Assembly (NCBI GenBank): GCA_964360445.1
Contig: CAYHWE010000012.1
Location: 1-23,625 of the forward strand
DNA length: 23,625 nt
Source: CAYHWE01 sp964360445
GTDB taxonomy: Bacteria; Patescibacteriota; Patescibacteriia; Patescibacteriales; JAKAJF01
Direction: 5' to 3'
Shown piece by piece: positions 21,415-23,625 of this stretch (its first letter is position 1; each line of letters starts with the position of its first letter). The position numbers and the translations under genes are program-made. The notes beneath the pieces are model-generated. The model was given only the letters and a program-made list of their open reading frames with translations. It was not told the DNA's origin and searched no databases.

Positions 21415-21822
21415 TCAGCTCTTTTTTGAGGCCCGGAGCTTGGCTAAAAAATCGTTCTCCGCCTTGAGGTAGGCGATTTCGATCTCCAGCCGCTTGATCC
21501 TGTCTGAATCCGTAAGATCCTTCGTTCGCGGTCGGCCTCCGCCCCGACCCCGACTTTCTTCTCTTAATCCGTCGGGACCTTCCGCTTCATATGTCTTCAG
21601 CCAGCGGTTCATGCATTTATATGGGAGATTTCTCCCGACTACGTTTAGATCAAAGCCCTCATCCCAGAAAATTTCTGCGGCGGTTAGGCCTTGATTGTGG
21701 AGTTCGATGGCCAATAGCTTGAACTCTTTGGCATAGCTAATGGTTTTTGCGCTGCATTTAATGACATGTTTGTTTCTGAGGAGAGTTTCAATCTGCTCCT
21801 CGGTGAAGATTCTTCTGCTCAT
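21415..21822 (-). CDS. IS3-family transposase OrfA (DNA-binding)
   Basis: 135 residues. A helix-turn-helix of the IS3/IS150 kind (KEFKLLAIELHNQGLTAAEI, then PYKCMNRWLKTYEAEG) is followed by a Gly/Arg-rich hinge and a leucine-zipper-like coiled coil (RIKRLEIEIAYLKAEN, DFLAKLRASKKS) that lets OrfA and OrfAB form dimers. It binds the element's ends and dampens transposition. The stop at 21415 lies just after an A6G slippery sequence. TATAAT about 28 bases before the ATG is a candidate -10, with no good -35. Confidence 0.9.
   Translation of the reverse strand: MSRRIFTEEQIETLLRNKHVIKCSAKTISYAKEFKLLAIELHNQGLTAAEIFWDEGFDLNVVGRNLPYKCMNRWLKTYEAEGPDGLREESRGRGGGRPRTKDLTDSDRIKRLEIEIAYLKAENDFLAKLRASKKS
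21421..21427 (-). promoter_or_regulatory. Programmed -1 frameshift heptamer A-AAA-AAG
   Basis: In the OrfA frame the codons are TCA AAA AAG, so the heptamer is in phase for a -1 slip. After slipping, the frame reads GAG CTG AAA CTA and stays open into OrfB with no stop. A_AAA_AAG is a standard IS3-family site. Confidence 0.85.
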
Positions 21823-21868
21823 AAATTTTTGCTTATTTGAATTTATTATATGCTTTTCCTCAAAATGA

Positions 21869-21899
21869 AAAAAGTGGACAGTTTAGTGTCCACTTTTTG
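21869..21899. promoter_or_regulatory. Hairpin at the right end of the IS
   Basis: AAAAAGTGGACA and TGTCCACTTTTT are perfect 12-bp arms around a 6-nt loop. On the minus strand the structure ends in a T run and lies between the IS terminus and OrfA, where it can stop transcription coming in from outside. Confidence 0.65.
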
Positions 21900-21928
21900 G
21901 GGTACAGTTCAAGACCTCTTCCTTGTTT

Positions 21929-23095
21929 TTACCATTCCAGCGAGTTAAAACTTGGCTGGATATTTTCTGCCGACATTGTTTCTTCGGTAGAAAGGCTAAA
22001 CGATTTTATTTTTTTGCTAAAACAACGCGGAGACGGCAATGTGAAATTGATTTTTTCAAAAAGAGTAGAGACTCTTTTCATGTTTTCCTCGTTGATGGAA
22101 AACCAATCAGTATCTTTTACATTTTCGCCACGCGCGATGGCCGCTGTGATAGATAGCGTTTCGGCAAAACACCCAAACGTTACCCCTCTTGTTAGTCGGA
22201 GCATGCGATATGAAATTGCTCCGAGTATATATTTCAGGTTAGGGGAGTAAGCATTGCCAGCGTCTTGCCGTATGACCAGTTTTTTCCGTTTTTTTAGCTC
22301 CTCCTCTATCAGGTTTGACGGCTCTGCCACATCTACTACGAGAAGTTTTTTTCCTTTTCGTCTAATCAAGTCAATCGCAAGATCATTTAGGCGAACCTTC
22401 TCGCTGTGTGTGCAGGCGACAACAGCGTCAATTTCCCCGACTTCGCTAAACTTACGACAAGTTTCTATGCCGTAAGTCGCAGCCATCCTTTTTAACGCGG
22501 ATGGATTTGAGCCGACGCCTATGACTTTATAGCCTTTTCCTCTAAGATCTTTTGTGACCAGCTCTCCGAGAAAACCATAAGGACCAAGTACGCCTATTCT
22601 GGAGTTATCAGTGTTTAATCCGGCCTCTTTGAAAGCGCGAGAAATTTCCCTTAGGAGGATAAGCACGGTTCCATTGTCTCCGATAGTGAAAATAATATCG
22701 GGAAACATTTTTTTAAGACGATCATCATGCTCGCCGAAAAGCCTTTTTGTTGCTGCTGCAAGAAGAATGACTTTGGCGCCATTATCCCTTGCCCACTTTA
22801 TGGCAGCAATAAACTGCTGTTGCGCTCTTTCTTTGCCATGATCAGAAGCGAGATCGTCGGTTACCGTGTTTATAATCCTTGTTCTCCCAAGGACACCGTT
22901 AATGGCATATCTCGGCCCATCAAAATGTCCTTCCTCGGGTTTCCATTCCCCCAAATACCGCCTCCTGTCCACCTCGTCGCGCATGTTTGTTATAAATACA
23001 GCGTCAACAAGGGGCTGTTTTTTGATTTTTCTGAAATGCGTTCTCCAGTCGCAAAAAGCGACGAGAAACCTCCAAACATTAGCTGTGTTTATCAT
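21929..23095 (-). CDS. Acyl-ACP reductase (AAR)-like NAD(P)-dependent oxidoreductase
   Basis: 388 residues. Residues 100-165 (KVILLAAATKRLFGEH, then FTIGDNGTVLILLREI) parallel the N-terminal half of cyanobacterial long-chain acyl-ACP reductase. RIGVLGPYGFLGELVTKDL (166-184) is the dinucleotide-binding loop. AIDAVVACTHSE-like (222-232) and LLVVDVAEPSNL (251-262) are Rossmann strands. GVTFGCFAETLSI (304-316) matches the region around the cysteine that forms the acyl thioester in AAR, giving Cys309. A more general shikimate-dehydrogenase/glutamyl-tRNA-reductase-like fold is the alternative. The first 70 residues and the last 35 are unlike AAR. AAGGAG before the ATG is a strong ribosome binding site, unlike most genes here. 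The adjacent aldehyde decarbonylase of cyanobacteria is not seen. Substrate is therefore unknown; family assignment is from memory of motifs. Confidence 0.65.
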   Translation of the reverse strand: MINTANVWRFLVAFCDWRTHFRKIKKQPLVDAVFITNMRDEVDRRRYLGEWKPEEGHFDGPRYAINGVLGRTRIINTVTDDLASDHGKERAQQQFIAAIKWARDNGAKVILLAAATKRLFGEHDDRLKKMFPDIIFTIGDNGTVLILLREISRAFKEAGLNTDNSRIGVLGPYGFLGELVTKDLRGKGYKVIGVGSNPSALKRMAATYGIETCRKFSEVGEIDAVVACTHSEKVRLNDLAIDLIRRKGKKLLVVDVAEPSNLIEEELKKRKKLVIRQDAGNAYSPNLKYILGAISYRMLRLTRGVTFGCFAETLSITAAIARGENVKDTDWFSINEENMKRVSTLFEKINFTLPSPRCFSKKIKSFSLSTEETMSAENIQPSFNSLEW

Positions 23096-23436
23096 CGCTT
23101 TCTCCTTTATTTGAAATTTGTTGTTTTTAGTTGTGTAATGAGCGAACTATCTACAAACCCCTTAATGGAGTTCACAAAAATAAAAATGTTATTGTAAAAA
23201 TAACATTAGACCTTAGCATAAAAGCGTCTTTATGTCAAGCATTTTTGAAATAATTAAAACACTTTTAGCTTATGTTGGAATTATAACAGATGATTTTGAT
23301 TTAAGCTAACAAATTTGTGTTATTTTTTAGACTTGCTTATTTTTTGATTTCATGTTATAGTATAAAATCGTACCTTGAAAGTGAATTTATATGTAAATTT
23401 GATATAAATTAATAAACCCAAAAAGGAGAAGAGAAG
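23096..23436. other. AT-rich intergenic region between divergent genes
   Basis: 341 bp with no convincing coding frame. It contains the ribosome binding site of the minus-strand oxidoreductase, an AT-rich hairpin with perfect 9-bp arms (AATGTTATT / AATAACATT, 23185-23207), and the promoter and ribosome binding site of the plus-strand gene. Confidence 0.7.
23333..23361 (+). promoter_or_regulatory. Sigma70-type promoter of the outer-membrane-type gene
   Basis: TTGCTT (23333-23338), 17-bp spacer, TATAGT (23356-23361). Expected start about 23368, leader about 69 nt, with AGGAGA eight to nine bases before the ATG. Confidence 0.6.
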
Positions 23437-23625
23437 ATGAAAAAGATGTTGCTGTTGTGTCTGGCTGTAGTAATGTTTTACGTCCCTGATGCCTGGGCCG
23501 GCGCCGTTAACCCCATTTCCGGGGTGGGCGCGAGAGCAAAGGCGATGGGCGGAACCGGGACAGCGGTCGCGTCCGGAGCATCAATGTTTTATTACAACCC
23601 GGCTCTTCTGGCCGGATCCGATAAT
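23437..23625 (+). CDS. N-terminus of a secreted outer-membrane-type protein (FadL/TraF/PorV-like), cut by window edge
   Basis: Only the first 63 residues are visible. A Sec signal peptide (MKKMLLLCLAVVMFYVPDAWA) is followed by a likely cleavage site AWA-GA. The mature start shows VGARAKAMGGTGTAVASGAS and MFYYNPALLAG, the N-terminal pattern shared by FadL/OMPP1, PorV-like and TraF_2 beta-barrel proteins, in which this stretch forms the plug or first strands. The strong AAAGGAG ribosome binding site and clear promoter suggest good expression. If it is such a barrel, the cell must have an outer membrane or the gene came from an organism that does. No call beyond the superfamily is possible from this fragment. 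Confidence 0.65.
   Translation, partial: MKKMLLLCLAVVMFYVPDAWAGAVNPISGVGARAKAMGGTGTAVASGASMFYYNPALLAGSDN

Larger units (their letters stand above)
20494..21911 (-). mobile_element. IS3-family insertion sequence, complete
   Basis: A 1418-bp element. The ends are imperfect inverted repeats: left TGAACTGTACCCC, then AGTGGACAC; right, read inward, the same TGAACTGTACCCC, then AGTGGACAC. A 4-bp direct repeat AGAC flanks it (20490-20493 and 21912-21915), as expected for IS3 transposition. It carries two overlapping frames with a slippery heptamer. Both frames are intact, so it may be active or recently so. Exact subgroup cannot be assigned without comparison. Confidence 0.9.

Noticed and set aside
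20494..21911. Assembly chimera joining two organisms at the IS element
   Set aside because: A 4-bp target duplication and a terminator hairpin that is restored when the IS is removed both indicate that the flanks were contiguous before insertion. Read mapping across both IS ends would settle it.
23185..23207. Terminator in the right-hand intergenic region
   Set aside because: The 9-bp stem is purely AT-rich apart from two pairs and has no T tract on either strand; it also lies between divergent genes, where no terminator is needed.

Overview
The window reads as a stretch of a small, moderately AT-rich bacterial genome, most like a Patescibacteria (CPR) lineage such as Parcubacteria. The signs are a PulG/PilA-type pseudopilin, a stand-alone four-helix bundle (S23) gene, few clear Shine-Dalgarno sites, several near-leaderless starts, a short UvrC and very many short palindromic repeats. 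This placement is an inference from gene content and style, not a phylogenetic result.

Layout, left to right. On the minus strand lie a U32-family protein closely resembling TrhP (tRNA wobble-uridine hydroxylation; cut by the window edge), a type IV pilin-like protein with its terminator, and tRNA-Leu(UAG) with its terminator. On the plus strand follow a small DUF4870-like membrane protein and PEP synthase (ppsA), closed by a strong terminator. Next come a repeat-rich stretch, an orphan coiled-coil protein on the minus strand (5494-6318) and a cluster of palindromes (6425-6665). The plus strand then carries lgt, tyrS, murI and argS; dedA plus a Na+/H+-antiporter-like gene behind a near-consensus promoter and a leader hairpin; and glyS. 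From 15705 the minus strand reads, in transcription order, AAR-like oxidoreductase, IS3-family element, 7TM histidine kinase, S23 protein, receiver-only response regulator, ferredoxin and uvrC. The last 189 bp on the plus strand are the start of a secreted outer-membrane-type protein.

The genes fall into translation (three aminoacyl-tRNA synthetases, one tRNA, one tRNA modifier), envelope work (Lgt, MurI, DedA, pilin), central carbon metabolism (PpsA), repair (UvrC) and signalling (histidine kinase plus receiver, now separated by the S23 cassette).

The most unusual signal is pervasive in-frame invasion of coding sequence by repeat families that also occupy the intergenic regions. They are seen in trhP (two sites), lgt (two sites), dedA (C-terminus), murI (C-terminus and stop codon), the S23 gene (start codon) and uvrC (two sites), with weaker candidates in tyrS and argS. 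Other notable points are an S23 gene bounded by a perfect 23-bp inverted repeat, an IS3 element that split a reconstructable Rho-independent terminator, and an acyl-ACP-reductase-like gene with the conserved cysteine motif next to an outer-membrane-type protein, which is unexpected in a CPR-like genome.
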